This document shows, in pieces, positions 25,392 to 33,212 of a DNA stretch of 46,100 bases. The DNA comes from a bacterium (GTDB taxonomy: Bacteria; Verrucomicrobiota; Verrucomicrobiia; Verrucomicrobiales; Akkermansiaceae). Location of the stretch: contig JAAEZT010000002.1 of assembly GCA_018222765.1 (NCBI GenBank), positions 1 to 46,100 of the forward strand, given 5' to 3'. The notes under the pieces are model-generated. The model saw only the letters and a list, made by a program, of their open reading frames with translations. It searched no databases and was not told where the DNA came from. Position 1 is the stretch's first letter; every line of letters starts with the position of its first letter. The position numbers and the translations under genes were made by a program.

Positions 25392-26501
25392 ATGTCGAAG
25401 GAGAAATATTTCGTTATGGAGACCTTCAACAACCCAAGTGTGTCCCCGCTCGATTTTGCGAGCTCCCCGATCAACCGCGCTCTCACGGCGGAACAAAAGA
25501 TCGAGTATTATCGCCAAATGTCCCGGATCCGACGCTTCGAGCAAGGCTCATTGAAGCAGTATAACATGGGCAAGATGGGCGGCTTCCTTCACCTCTACAT
25601 TGGTCAGGAATCGATCGCGGTAGGTTGTGCTTCACTGATGGGCGAACACGACCACATGATTACCGCTTACCGTTGTCACGCACACGCCTTGGCCGTTGGA
25701 ATGAACATGAACGAATGCATGGCCGAGCTTTTCGGTAAAACCACCGGTTGCTCCAAAGGCAAAGGCGGATCGATGCACTTCTTTGCTCCTGACAAGAACT
25801 TCTGGGGTGGCCACGGCATCGTCGCCGGACAGACCCCGCTCGGCCTCGGTCTTGGCTACGGCTTAAAATACAACGGCCACAAAGGGGCCGCCCTGTGCTT
25901 CATGGGAGACGGAGCAGTCAACCAGGGAGCCTTCCACGAATCACTCAACATCGCGGGCCTCTTCAACATCCCCGTCGTCTACATTATTGAGAACAACGGA
26001 TACTCGATGGGAACTTCGCAAAAGCGTTCCAGCGCCTACAAGGACTGCCTCGCTCAGCGGGCCGATGGGTACGATATCGATTGGGACCTCGTCAATGGTG
26101 AGGACTTCTATGAACTCCGCGCCAAGGTCAGCATCGCCATGGAGCGCGCTCACGAGCAATCCCGCCCCACCGTTCTGGAAATTCAGACCTACCGCTACTA
26201 TGGCCACTCCGTCGCTGACGCGAACCACAAAAAATACCGTTCGCCCGAGGAGATTGAGGACTACAAGAAGAACCACGACCCAATCAATCTTTGGAAACAG
26301 CGATTGATCAGCGAGGGAATTCTTACCGAAGAATCTGCCAAGGAAATTGACCGCTCCGCCAAGCAGGAAACCGACGCCGCCGTCGTATTCGCCGACGAGT
26401 CTCCCGCTCCCACCATTGAAGACGTCACGGATGACGTTTACTGGGAATCCGACAACAACACCGAGGCCTCCAAGATCGGCCGTCACTTCTTCAACGACTA
26501 A
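25392..26501 (+). CDS. pdhA: Pyruvate dehydrogenase E1 component, alpha subunit
   Basis: The 369-residue protein has the E1-alpha layout. It contains IRRFEQGSLKQYNMGKMGGF, the RCHAHALAVG segment, and KGKGGSMHFFAPDKNFWGGHGIVAGQ, the conserved active-site and phosphorylation-loop region. The thiamine-diphosphate motif starts with GDGAVNQGAFHE near residue 172 and ends with ENNGYSMGT near 199. It decarboxylates pyruvate and acetylates the lipoyl group of E2. Two ATGs compete: 25392, chosen because it includes a plausible N-terminal helix, and 25416, which has AAGGAG 12 bases upstream. The E1-beta gene follows after 12 bases, so the two are one operon. Only 92 bases separate it from the divergent FG-GAP gene. 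Confidence 0.93.
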   Translation: MSKEKYFVMETFNNPSVSPLDFASSPINRALTAEQKIEYYRQMSRIRRFEQGSLKQYNMGKMGGFLHLYIGQESIAVGCASLMGEHDHMITAYRCHAHALAVGMNMNECMAELFGKTTGCSKGKGGSMHFFAPDKNFWGGHGIVAGQTPLGLGLGYGLKYNGHKGAALCFMGDGAVNQGAFHESLNIAGLFNIPVVYIIENNGYSMGTSQKRSSAYKDCLAQRADGYDIDWDLVNGEDFYELRAKVSIAMERAHEQSRPTVLEIQTYRYYGHSVADANHKKYRSPEEIEDYKKNHDPINLWKQRLISEGILTEESAKEIDRSAKQETDAAVVFADESPAPTIEDVTDDVYWESDNNTEASKIGRHFFND

Positions 26502-26513
26502 TTTTCCACGACC

Positions 26514-27497
26514 ATGAGAGAAATCGAATACCGAGACGCCCTCAACGAAGCCTTCGACGAGGAACTGGCCCGCGACGAAAACGTCGTCATCATGGGTGAG
26601 GAGGTCGCCCAATACAATGGCGCCTATAAAGTCACCAAGGGACTCTGGGAAAAATGGGGCGACAAGCGAGTCGTCGACACTCCTATTTCCGAGGCCGGCT
26701 TCATCGGCATGGGCATCGGAGCCTCCATGCTGGGCATTCGCCCGGTGATGGAATTGATGTTCTGGTCCTTCCACTCCGTGGCCTTTGACCAACTCGTCAA
26801 CAACGCGGCCTGCGTTCGCTACATGTCAGGAGGCCTGATTAATGTCCCGATTGTGATGCGTGGACCCGCCAACGGCGGAACGAACGTCGGAGCGACCCAC
26901 TGCCACACCCCGGAAGGGCTTTTCGCCGCCTTCCCTGGGCTGAAGGTCTGCTCGCCCGCGACTCCATCCGACGCAAAAGGTCTCATGAAGGCCGCCATTC
27001 GCGACAACGACCCCGTCTACGTCATGGAAAACACTCTTCTCTACGGAAACAAGGGCCACGTCCCCGATCCATCCGAAGGTGACCACGTCGTCCCGCTCGG
27101 AAAAGCCGACATCAAGCGCGAGGGCAGCGACATTTCCCTCATCGCCCACGGTCGCAGCGTCCTGCACTGCCTCGAGGCTGCCGAGACCCTGCAGTCCGAG
27201 CACGGAATCAATGCCGAGGTCGTCGATCTCCGCTCGATCCGCCCGCTCGACCAAGATGCCATCATCGAATCAGTCAAAAAGACCAACCGGGCCGTCCTTG
27301 TTGACGAATCCAAGCCTTTCTGCGGGGTTTCCGCCCAAATCACCACCCTGATTCAGGAACACGCCTTCGATTATCTCGACGCCCCGATCAAACGGGTCTG
27401 CACCATCGACGCTCCGGCCATTTACTCAAAGCACATTGAGGACGAGCAGCTCCCAAATGCCCGCCGGATCATCGAGAAAGTTCTCACGATCGCTTAA
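26514..27497 (+). CDS. pdhB: Pyruvate dehydrogenase E1 component, beta subunit
   Basis: The 327-residue product is a full-length E1-beta. Landmarks are MGEEVAQYNGAYKVTKGL near the N-terminus, DTPISEAGFIGMGIGASM, the ATHCHTPEGLFAAFPGLKV segment, and EVVDLRSIRPLDQDAI followed by TNRAVLVDESKPFCG near the C-terminus. It forms an alpha2-beta2 heterotetramer with PdhA and supplies residues around the thiamine diphosphate. It follows pdhA by 12 bases. The E2 gene lies 1.6 kb further on, after two unrelated genes; no E3 gene is in the window. No strong terminator follows the stop. Confidence 0.94.
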   Translation: MREIEYRDALNEAFDEELARDENVVIMGEEVAQYNGAYKVTKGLWEKWGDKRVVDTPISEAGFIGMGIGASMLGIRPVMELMFWSFHSVAFDQLVNNAACVRYMSGGLINVPIVMRGPANGGTNVGATHCHTPEGLFAAFPGLKVCSPATPSDAKGLMKAAIRDNDPVYVMENTLLYGNKGHVPDPSEGDHVVPLGKADIKREGSDISLIAHGRSVLHCLEAAETLQSEHGINAEVVDLRSIRPLDQDAIIESVKKTNRAVLVDESKPFCGVSAQITTLIQEHAFDYLDAPIKRVCTIDAPAIYSKHIEDEQLPNARRIIEKVLTIA

Positions 27498-27599
27498 AAA
27501 ATCAGCTGTTGAAATTCCACCTTCGACAAAAGAACCTGTCCTCTGGTTTCGTTTTTTTAAGCCAAGGAACGCTAATTTGATCAGGTGGAGTTTTGCAGG

Positions 27600-27621
27600 C
27601 ACCCATCCCATTGGGTAGGTG
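27600..27621. repeat. Inverted repeat in the pdhB downstream gap
   Basis: CACC and GGTG enclose an inner CCC-ATT-GGG, giving a two-part hairpin. There is no T-tract on either side, so it is a weak terminator candidate for pdhAB or for the convergent 27681 gene. The rest of the 183-base gap shows nothing else. Confidence 0.3.
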
Positions 27622-27680
27622 TTCAAAATAGTCTCAGGTCATCACCAGAAAATATCCGTCAATCGAGGAAAGATGGAGCA

Positions 27681-28268
27681 CTAGCCCAACTTCCCTAAAA
27701 CTCCCCGAAGACGTATTTCGAGAGAATCACCTGCAGAATTTCCGGCGAGAATCTCTTTGCACAGTCCATCAATCATCGATTTCACCCGGGTTCGAAGGTT
27801 GTCCCGACGCATTTTAGCCTCCTGAAGGGCGACCGCGACCTCGAGAACACGATTCGGACTCACTTCACCATTGGGAGAATCACAAACCTCTTCGGCAATC
27901 TTCAACATCGCCTCACAATCACACTGGGCTTGATTCATTTGCTTCTTCAAATCAACGAACCCCTGTAGCTCTTGAGAGAGAAACCCACTCAAGGCATCCC
28001 AATGAGCCTGACCTACCATCTCGACAGCCATCAAGGCTCGGGATTCTCCAATAATGTAATTTAGAGCTCTACTGGGGATCTCATCAGCCAACGATGGAGC
28101 GTTCTCCTCCTCATTGCTGAAGCAAGAGGCGAGAGATTGGCTAACTTTATCCGATTTGCTAATTTCCCGGGGAGATTTCGAAAGTGCCGCAAAGCCGTTG
28201 CGAGAAGAGAAAATCTCGCGCTGGAATACGGGAAACAATGATTTTGAACGAGGTCTTTGAATGCTCAT
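27681..28268 (-). CDS. Uncharacterised soluble protein, 195 residues
   Basis: I do not recognise the family. The N-terminal ~50 residues are basic and Ser-rich (MSIQRPRSKSLFPV) and look disordered. Residues about 60-190 are helical, with ALNYIIGESRALMAVEMV, LQGFVDLKKQMNQAQCDCEA and VALQEAKMRRDNLRTRVKSM; the last two have coiled-coil character. There is no signal peptide, membrane segment or enzyme motif. A small regulatory or structural protein is possible. It is divergent from the 165-residue gene at 28430 across an unusually AT-rich spacer. Both sit between pdhB and the E2 gene, so this region looks like an insertion into a former pdhABC operon, but no mobile element remains. Confidence 0.6.
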   Translation of the reverse strand: MSIQRPRSKSLFPVFQREIFSSRNGFAALSKSPREISKSDKVSQSLASCFSNEEENAPSLADEIPSRALNYIIGESRALMAVEMVGQAHWDALSGFLSQELQGFVDLKKQMNQAQCDCEAMLKIAEEVCDSPNGEVSPNRVLEVAVALQEAKMRRDNLRTRVKSMIDGLCKEILAGNSAGDSLEIRLRGVLGKLG

Positions 28269-28429
28269 GATTTTTATAATAATAGCGTCCTGGGCGGCGG
28301 ACGGTTTTAAATTAGCGTTTTTTAATAATTTTCCGAGTAATTTAGAGTTTTCTCCTAATTTTAAGGGTTTATTTATTTAACTGCTCTAAAATAACTTGCA
28401 TTTTTTAGAAAATTCACTAAAAACGCACC
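28269..28429. promoter_or_regulatory. AT-rich divergent promoter region
   Basis: This 161-base spacer is markedly AT-rich, with runs such as TTTTTTAATAATTTT, TATTTATTTAA and ATTTTTTAGAAAA, unlike the GC-rich genes around it. Both flanking genes read outward from it. TTGCAT (28396-28401) is a -35-like element on the plus strand. It probably holds promoters for both genes and perhaps a binding site for a nucleoid protein. Confidence 0.45.
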
Positions 28430-28927
28430 ATGAGCTCGCCCTCAAAATTAGCAAGCGTCGCCGATCAACTCTGGTCCTGGAATGCCGACGAACTCCAAAG
28501 CCTGCAAGATGTCATTGCCAAAATGATCGATACAAAAGAGGCCATGTTGGGCGCAGAAGCGAAGATTGGCGTGCGTCAGGATCGCGAAACAGCCGACGAC
28601 CTCCGCGAAATCCGCCATTTCCTCAGCGACTCTCAGCTCGACCTTAATGGCCCCGAGTGTGTTCTTCTCGGGAGCCTTCACAAACACCTTGAAGAGGCCG
28701 AACTCCTCGACACCCGAGGATTGAACATCTGGCTCGACAGCTATGGCCGCAAACCCTCCAACACAACCAGCACCGTGGAAAACCTCGAGAAGAAGGGCTT
28801 TATGGAGTTTGTCGCTGGGGAAACGCTCAATTCCCACAAGACCTTCCGCCTTACCGATGCCGGACGCAGCGAGATCCGCAATATCATGTGCCGCCTCGCC
28901 CGAAAGAGCGTCGTCTCCATGGCCTAA
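28430..28927 (+). CDS. Uncharacterised protein, possibly winged-helix, 165 residues
   Basis: The product begins MSSPSKLASVADQLWSWNAD and shows two parts. The first ~75 residues are helical and acidic (LQDVIAKMIDTKEAM, TADDLREIRHFLSDSQ). The second part, about 80-160, has a helix-turn-helix-like pattern (LIKxLEEAELLDTRGL, then TSTVENLEKKGFMEFVAGET, then a beta-like HKTFRLTDAGRSEI). VENLEKKGF followed by a strand and LTDAG is typical of the wing of MarR/PadR-type winged helices, so a DNA-binding role is plausible. Similarity is only at pattern level. It is divergent from the 27681 gene and ends 160 bases before the E2 start. Confidence 0.6.
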   Translation: MSSPSKLASVADQLWSWNADELQSLQDVIAKMIDTKEAMLGAEAKIGVRQDRETADDLREIRHFLSDSQLDLNGPECVLLGSLHKHLEEAELLDTRGLNIWLDSYGRKPSNTTSTVENLEKKGFMEFVAGETLNSHKTFRLTDAGRSEIRNIMCRLARKSVVSMA

Positions 28928-28930
28928 GCT

Positions 28931-28953
28931 GGAAAGTTAGCGAACTAACTTCC
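28931..28953 (+). terminator. Terminator-like hairpin after the 28430 gene
   Basis: GGAA-A-GTTAG pairs with CTAAC-TTCC across a CGAA tetraloop, giving 9 bp with one bulged A. It starts 4 bases after the stop codon. A short TTTT follows about 7 bases later. Position and stability favour a terminator for the 28430 gene, although the U-tract is weak. Confidence 0.4.
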
Positions 28954-28978
28954 CGCTCACTTTTCAGGCCTCTGGATT

Positions 28979-29006
28979 GCACATCCGATTCTTGGAATTA
29001 TCTTTC
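28979..29006 (+). promoter_or_regulatory. Candidate promoter of the PDH E2 gene
   Basis: TTGCAC (28979-28984) and TATCTT (29001-29006) lie 16 bases apart, about 80 bases upstream of the E2 ATG and after the preceding hairpin. The E2 gene needs its own promoter because it is cut off from pdhAB. Confidence 0.35.
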
Positions 29007-29087
29007 AAATTCGGTCCAAGCTCTGCTATCCCTCCCCCGCCCTAACCGGGCATCCTCTCTTTCCAATTTTCCAACTTCATCACGACT

Positions 29088-30389
29088 ATGCCGATCAATA
29101 TTGAAATGCCGAAGCTCTCCGACACCATGACCGAAGGAACCGTGGTTCGCTGGATCAAAAAAGAGGGCGATGAAGTCGAAATCGGCGATATCATCGCGGA
29201 AATCGAAACCGATAAGGCCACCATGGAAATGGAAGCCTTCGACGAAGGAATCCTCTCACAAATTTCAATCCAGGAGGGCGGCAAAGCTCCCGTCGGATCC
29301 GTTATCGCGGTTCTTCTCGAAGACGGTGAAGGCGACGCTCCCGCAGCATCTGCCCAAGCCGCTGCTCCAGCACCTGCTGCTCCCGTGGAAACTCCCGCTG
29401 CCGCTCCTGCTCCTGCTGCGGCTCCGCCCGCTCCAACGCCTCTCGCGAATGGCGCACAGCCAGCTGAAACACGCCTCAAGGCTTCTCCCCTCGCCAAGAA
29501 AATCGCCGAAGCCGATGGAGTCGATCTCTCCAACGTCACCGGCACTGGCCCGGGCGGACGCATTGTCAAAGCCGACGTCGTGTCAGCTCCCGCAATACCA
29601 GTATCTGTCGCGAGCACACCAGCCACTCAAGCACCTACCGTTACTCCAACCGCAACGCCGACTCCTGCTCCCGTGTCCATTTCTCCCGTCATGAGCGGTG
29701 AAGATCAGACGATCCAGCTCTCCGGAATGCGGAAGATCATCGCAGAACGCCTACTCACTTCCAAGACCACGATTCCTCACTTCTACCTTCACCTGGAAGT
29801 AGACGCCGCTCCTCTCATGGAGCTCCGCAAGCAAATCAACGCACAGGCCGAAGCCACCCACGGTAACAAGTATTCCGTGAACGACTTTGTCGTGAAGGCT
29901 CTCATCAACGCTTCCGTCGCCGTTCCCGAGGTCAATGCCTCATTTAACGGCGACCACATCGTGCAATTCGCTCACGTTGGAATCTCCGTTGCCATCGCAG
30001 TCGATGACGGTCTGGTCACTCCAGTGGTCAAAAACGCCGAACAGAAATCCCTCCTCGCTATCTCCAAGGAAATCAAGGAAATGGCCGGAAGAGCTCGCGA
30101 GAACAAACTCAAGCCGAACGAATTCGACGGCGGTACCGTCACGATCTCCAACCTCGGAGCCTGGGGCATCGAATCATTCGACGCCATCGTCAATCCTCCA
30201 CAAGCTGCCATTCTCAGCGTCGGCGGCATCATCGAAAAACCCGTCGTGAAGGACGGAGCGATCGTGCCGGGCCTCCGCATGAATCTGGGCGTCAGTTGCG
30301 ACCATCGTGTCGTCGACGGAGCGGTCGGAGCCAAGTTCATCAGCGAAATCAAGCGTCTCCTCGAGAACCCAGCCTTGATGCTCGTTTAG
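29088..30389 (+). CDS. pdhC: Pyruvate dehydrogenase E2, dihydrolipoamide acetyltransferase
   Basis: The 433-residue protein has one lipoyl domain (residues 1-80, lipoyl-lysine K43 in ETDKATME). An Ala/Pro-rich flexible linker (about 85-122) and a peripheral-subunit-binding domain (about 126-162, [29 protein letters not shown]) follow. After a second Pro/Thr/Ala linker comes the catalytic domain (about 200-433), with [38 protein letters not shown] and the DHRVVDGA active-site histidine near 405. It transfers the acetyl group from lipoamide to CoA and forms the complex core. pdhA and pdhB lie 1.6 kb upstream. The rluE start lies 32 bases after the stop. Confidence 0.93.
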   Translation: MPINIEMPKLSDTMTEGTVVRWIKKEGDEVEIGDIIAEIETDKATMEMEAFDEGILSQISIQEGGKAPVGSVIAVLLEDGEGDAPAASAQAAAPAPAAPVETPAAAPAPAAAPPAPTPLANGAQPAETRLKASPLAKKIAEADGVDLSNVTGTGPGGRIVKADVVSAPAIPVSVASTPATQAPTVTPTATPTPAPVSISPVMSGEDQTIQLSGMRKIIAERLLTSKTTIPHFYLHLEVDAAPLMELRKQINAQAEATHGNKYSVNDFVVKALINASVAVPEVNASFNGDHIVQFAHVGISVAIAVDDGLVTPVVKNAEQKSLLAISKEIKEMAGRARENKLKPNEFDGGTVTISNLGAWGIESFDAIVNPPQAAILSVGGIIEKPVVKDGAIVPGLRMNLGVSCDHRVVDGAVGAKFISEIKRLLENPALMLV

Positions 30390-30421
30390 GCCCAAACCAT
30401 AAGGCGGAGCCTTTACCTGAA

Positions 30422-30997
30422 ATGCTCATCGCTTTTAACAAGCCCTATGGCGTCCTGAGCCAATTCAACTCCAATCCTGGAGACAAAGGGCAACGGACTT
30501 TGAAGGAATTCGATTTTCCTCCCAAAGTCCTGCCACTTGGACGCCTCGATATGGATTCGGAAGGTCTTCTTCTTTTCACCGACGAGAAAGCCCTCGAAAA
30601 CAAACTGCTGCACCCTCGCTTCCAACACCGGAGGCGCTACCTTACCTTGGTCGAGGGAGTCCCCGACGAAGCTGCCATGAGCGAATTACGGAGCGGAAAA
30701 TTAGTCATCAAAGGACACCGCTGCCTCCCTTGTCGCGCCAAGATTCTCAAACAAGCTCCCGATATTCCCGATCGTGATCCTCCGGTCAGAGTGCGCAAAC
30801 AAATCATCGATACCTGGCTGCGTCTTGAACTCCGGGAAGGTAAGAACCGTCAGGTTCGTCGTATGACCGCGGCGGTAGGTTATCCCACGCTGCGTCTCTT
30901 ACGCGAAGGAATTGGCGCCCTCCCTCTGGGAAACCTTCCCGTGGGCACGTGGCGCGAACTGAGTCAGGAAGAACGGGACGCTGTCTTTGCCCGCTAA
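30422..30997 (+). CDS. rluE: 23S rRNA pseudouridine synthase, RluE-like
   Basis: The 191-residue product is a short RsuA/RluE-type pseudouridine synthase without an S4 domain. The catalytic aspartate is in GRLDMDSEGLLLFTDE (about residues 39-54), and the start block FNKPYGVLSQF is diagnostic. YLTLVEGVPDEAAM and EGKNRQVRRMTAAVGYPTLRLLR follow, completing the family motifs. RluE modifies U2457 in helix 89 of 23S rRNA in E. coli; this site is inferred by family. The ATG at 30422 is preferred because an upstream in-frame extension would overlap the E2 gene. The next gene (vanZ) starts 3 bases after the stop. Confidence 0.9.
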   Translation: MLIAFNKPYGVLSQFNSNPGDKGQRTLKEFDFPPKVLPLGRLDMDSEGLLLFTDEKALENKLLHPRFQHRRRYLTLVEGVPDEAAMSELRSGKLVIKGHRCLPCRAKILKQAPDIPDRDPPVRVRKQIIDTWLRLELREGKNRQVRRMTAAVGYPTLRLLREGIGALPLGNLPVGTWRELSQEERDAVFAR

Positions 30998-31000
30998 AAA

Positions 31001-31396
31001 ATGAATATTCCGCGTCATCCGACCCGATTCTGGCTTTCCTGCCTGCTAGGTGTCGTCTTGCTTATGGTCATTTTTATTATTGCCCGCGACACGGAGGCCA
31101 CCTGGTTTTTTGCCACGGTTGGAAAGATCCCCTACTTCGACAAAGTGGGCCACTTTTTCATCATGGGCCTGATCAGCCTCTGTGCCGTGGCCGGATTAGC
31201 CCATTGCCTTCCCTTCCCACCTTGGCGCTCAAGCTTCGTTGTTATGGGCTGCGTCTTTCTTCTCTCTTCGATCGACGAACTCTCACAGGCCTTCATTCCT
31301 TCGCGAACGTTTTCCTTCGCCGATCTGACTGCGAGCATTCTTGGCATCATTTTCCTCGGGCTTATTGGCCACTGGATCAGTCGGCAGAAGCACTAG
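31001..31396 (+). CDS. VanZ-family membrane protein
   Basis: A 131-residue protein with four hydrophobic segments near residues 10-28, 45-65, 73-90 and 105-125. VanZ-like landmarks are YFDKVGHFFIMGLISL (the K-x-x-H pattern) and SSIDELSQAFIPSRTFSFADLTASILGI, where DE-x-x-Q-x-F-x-P-x-R is the family signature. VanZ is known for low-level teicoplanin resistance, but most relatives are of unknown role in the cell envelope. It follows rluE by 3 bases, and its last 20 bases overlap the convergent membrane gene. Confidence 0.88.
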   Translation: MNIPRHPTRFWLSCLLGVVLLMVIFIIARDTEATWFFATVGKIPYFDKVGHFFIMGLISLCAVAGLAHCLPFPPWRSSFVVMGCVFLLSSIDELSQAFIPSRTFSFADLTASILGIIFLGLIGHWISRQKH

Positions 31397-31694
31397 ATTT
31401 TCGACGGGAGCGGAAAAAGCCATCGATCATGCCCCAAAGCAATGCAGAGAGGCCGGTTCCCACAATATAGCTGGCGACCAACTTAAACAGACCTCCACTG
31501 ATTCCACCTATCAGTTTGACAGCTTCCATCCCAAATGGATTCAAGGTCCACATCACAGCATTGAAAATAGGCACCCCTGCACCACCTCCACCCAAATCAG
31601 TTCCGGAACCGATCAATAACGCGACCGGTATCGCCACTCCCGAAAGAACTGTCACCAGCCCCATTGCGCGTTCAGTTGGAAGAGGGAATTTCAT
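31377..31694 (-). CDS. Small membrane protein of unknown function, 105 residues
   Basis: The product has hydrophobic segments near residues 11-28 (GLVTVLSGVAIPVALLI), a Gly-rich loop (GTDLGGGGAGVP) and a second membrane region near 60-92 (LIGGISGGLFKLVASYIVGTGLSALLWGMI), then a basic tail. Two or three membrane helices are expected. I do not recognise the family. The start ATG overlaps the stop of the upstream gene as TAATG, so the two are translationally coupled. The 3' end overlaps vanZ by 20 bases. Confidence 0.65.
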   Translation of the reverse strand: MKFPLPTERAMGLVTVLSGVAIPVALLIGSGTDLGGGGAGVPIFNAVMWTLNPFGMEAVKLIGGISGGLFKLVASYIVGTGLSALLWGMIDGFFRSRRKSSASAD

Positions 31695-32038
31695 TATTTC
31701 ACTTGGAGAGTGGGATCTCCCAGAAGACTGATTTCGCAGATCCCCTGGCGGTAAGTCGCCGACTTGCGAGCGTTATCGACGAGGTCGGACTGATGAAATA
31801 AACGTCGGTCGGAATATCGACATCCTTGCCCCATTGATTTTGATGAGAGGTATCCCGGTCTGGAATCAAGCGACCCATCACCACCCAGGATAATAATCTG
31901 ATATCGATGCGTCTCAAGATGCTCCCGGGCACACTCCCGCCAAGCTTCCTTCAATTCCGGGGGACTGACCAAATGAACCCTCAATCCTCCGGCCCACAAT
32001 GACCCCGTCATCAATCCCGCAAGGAGCAATAGCTTCAT
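31694..32038 (-). CDS. Small secreted protein, 114 residues, unrecognised
   Basis: The product begins with a signal peptide (MKLLLLAGLMTGSLWAG). The mature part contains a Cys near residue 36, HRYQIIILGGDGSLDSRPGY, MGQGCRYSDRRLFHQSDLVD and a C-terminal CEISLLGDPTLQVK. Three cysteines in the mature part could form one disulfide. I do not recognise the family. It is the first gene of a two-gene minus-strand operon, coupled to the membrane protein at 31377, and is divergent from the CAP-domain lipoprotein. Confidence 0.65.
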   Translation of the reverse strand: MKLLLLAGLMTGSLWAGGLRVHLVSPPELKEAWRECAREHLETHRYQIIILGGDGSLDSRPGYLSSKSMGQGCRYSDRRLFHQSDLVDNARKSATYRQGICEISLLGDPTLQVK

Positions 32039-32127
32039 AGGGACAAACTAGAAGAGAATCGCCCATGGTAAAGGACGGTAATTTTTTCTCCCTTGAAAAA
32101 TTTTAAGACCTTGGCTTCCCTCGGCCG

Positions 32128-32697
32128 ATGAGAAGAGCCATCTTGTCGGGGATCAAGTTGCGCCTCTTTATTGTCAGCCTCATCCCATGCCTCGTCCTGA
32201 TTTCCTGCGGCGGAACCGATAATATCACGGTCAACCCCCGCCCCATCGTGAGCGACGGAGGGACCGCCAAAGAACGCGAAATGGCAGGGCTCATGCGAGG
32301 CCATCCAAAACAAAAACGAAGAACTCTCCTCTACAATGCTCGTCTCACCTCGGTCGCGAGGGCCCGCGCCCGGGACATGGCCCGGCGAAATTACTTTGGC
32401 CACGTCGATCCCGATGGCCACGGCCCCAATTGGCACCTCACCCGCGCTGGATACCGTCTACCCATCGAGTGGACTGCTTTCAAAAGCTCCAATCAAGTGG
32501 AGTCCATCCTCGGAGGCAAAGCCACTGCCAAAGAAGCTTTTCACACACTCGTAAATTCATCCGGGCACCGCAGCCACCTCCTCGCAGCGGTGCCCTTTTA
32601 CGAAAACCATCTGCGCTACGGCGTGGGATACGCCTATGATCCCGGCTCTACTTACCACCACTACTGGGTCATCATTACCGCCCCGATTCAAAAATAG
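32128..32697 (+). CDS. CAP-domain (SCP/PR1-like) lipoprotein
   Basis: The 189-residue product has a lipoprotein signal with lipobox LISC, so Cys27 is lipidated. The mature part is a CAP domain: LTSVARARARDMARRNYFGHVDPDGHGPNWHLTRAGY in the first half (histidine of the FGHVDPDG motif present), then AFHTLVNSSGHRSHLLA with the second conserved His, then YGVGYAYDPGSTYHHYWVII. CAP domains in bacteria are mostly of unknown activity; some bind lipids or act on peptidoglycan. It stands alone, divergent from the 31694 gene. About 90 bases separate it from the next small lipoprotein. Confidence 0.85.
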   Translation: MRRAILSGIKLRLFIVSLIPCLVLISCGGTDNITVNPRPIVSDGGTAKEREMAGLMRGHPKQKRRTLLYNARLTSVARARARDMARRNYFGHVDPDGHGPNWHLTRAGYRLPIEWTAFKSSNQVESILGGKATAKEAFHTLVNSSGHRSHLLAAVPFYENHLRYGVGYAYDPGSTYHHYWVIITAPIQK

Positions 32698-32786
32698 GTG
32701 CAGACAAATTAGCAATTCAGCATGGAATTCACCGACATATTCGGTAGCCTTCACCCCACCCGATAATCAAAGACGATTATATTCCG

Positions 32787-33137
32787 ATGAAACTATTCCC
32801 TGCGATACTCTCTGGAGCCTTGGCTTGTGCCTTCGTTTCCTGCCAACAATCTCCACCGCCTCCTCAAAATCACGGAGCCCCGGCCGCTCTTCTCGGCGCA
32901 CCCCGGGGAGTGGCCGCTCAAGCCCAGATCGTCACCCTGCCGCCCACACCTACTCCGGAACCCACCAAAAGAATCACGCGGAACCCCAGCAGCTATCCGC
33001 TTGCGGTGGCGACTCCCGAAGCCGGAATCGTGTTGAGCCCCTACAAGCCTTACAACAAAGTCCGCGTGAGCAAGTTAAAATCCGGTGACCTCGCCGAAGA
33101 TCCAGACAACAGAGGAATGATTTTCCGCGTCCCCTGA
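32787..33137 (+). CDS. Small proline-rich lipoprotein, 116 residues
   Basis: A lipoprotein signal (MKLFPAILSGALACAFVSC) places Cys19 at the membrane. The next ~60 residues are Pro/Thr/Ala-rich and probably extended (QSPPPPQNHG, TLPPTPTPEPTKR). The last ~35 residues (ATPEAGIVLSPYKPYNKVRV, then SGDLAEDPDNRGMIFRVP) look conserved and ordered. I have no family name. The pattern of a flexible linker followed by a short conserved tail is that of a tethered envelope protein. A terminator follows. Confidence 0.7.
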   Translation: MKLFPAILSGALACAFVSCQQSPPPPQNHGAPAALLGAPRGVAAQAQIVTLPPTPTPEPTKRITRNPSSYPLAVATPEAGIVLSPYKPYNKVRVSKLKSGDLAEDPDNRGMIFRVP

Positions 33138-33162
33138 AGCCTCCGACCCACTCACAAAAAAT

Positions 33163-33194
33163 GCCCGCTGCGAGATCATCGCCCGGGCTTTTTT
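33163..33194 (+). terminator. Rho-independent terminator after the small lipoprotein gene
   Basis: GCCCG (33163-33167) pairs with CGGGC (33184-33188), followed directly by TTTTTT (33189-33194). It lies 26 bases after the stop of the 32787 gene. The loop is long (16 bases), but the stem-plus-T-tract layout is good, and it sits before the convergent DUF1552 gene. Confidence 0.6.
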
Positions 33195-33212
33195 GATAAT
33201 TGCCCAGTGGAC

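Noticed and set aside
25941-26792. 283-codon minus-strand frame over pdhA/pdhB
   Set aside because: Antisense to diagnostic E1 motifs; product is a low-complexity Gly/Val-rich sequence typical of antisense frames.
29420-29690. Pro/Ala-rich repeats in the E2 gene as a possible unusual repeat element
   Set aside because: These are the normal flexible linkers between lipoyl, subunit-binding and catalytic domains.
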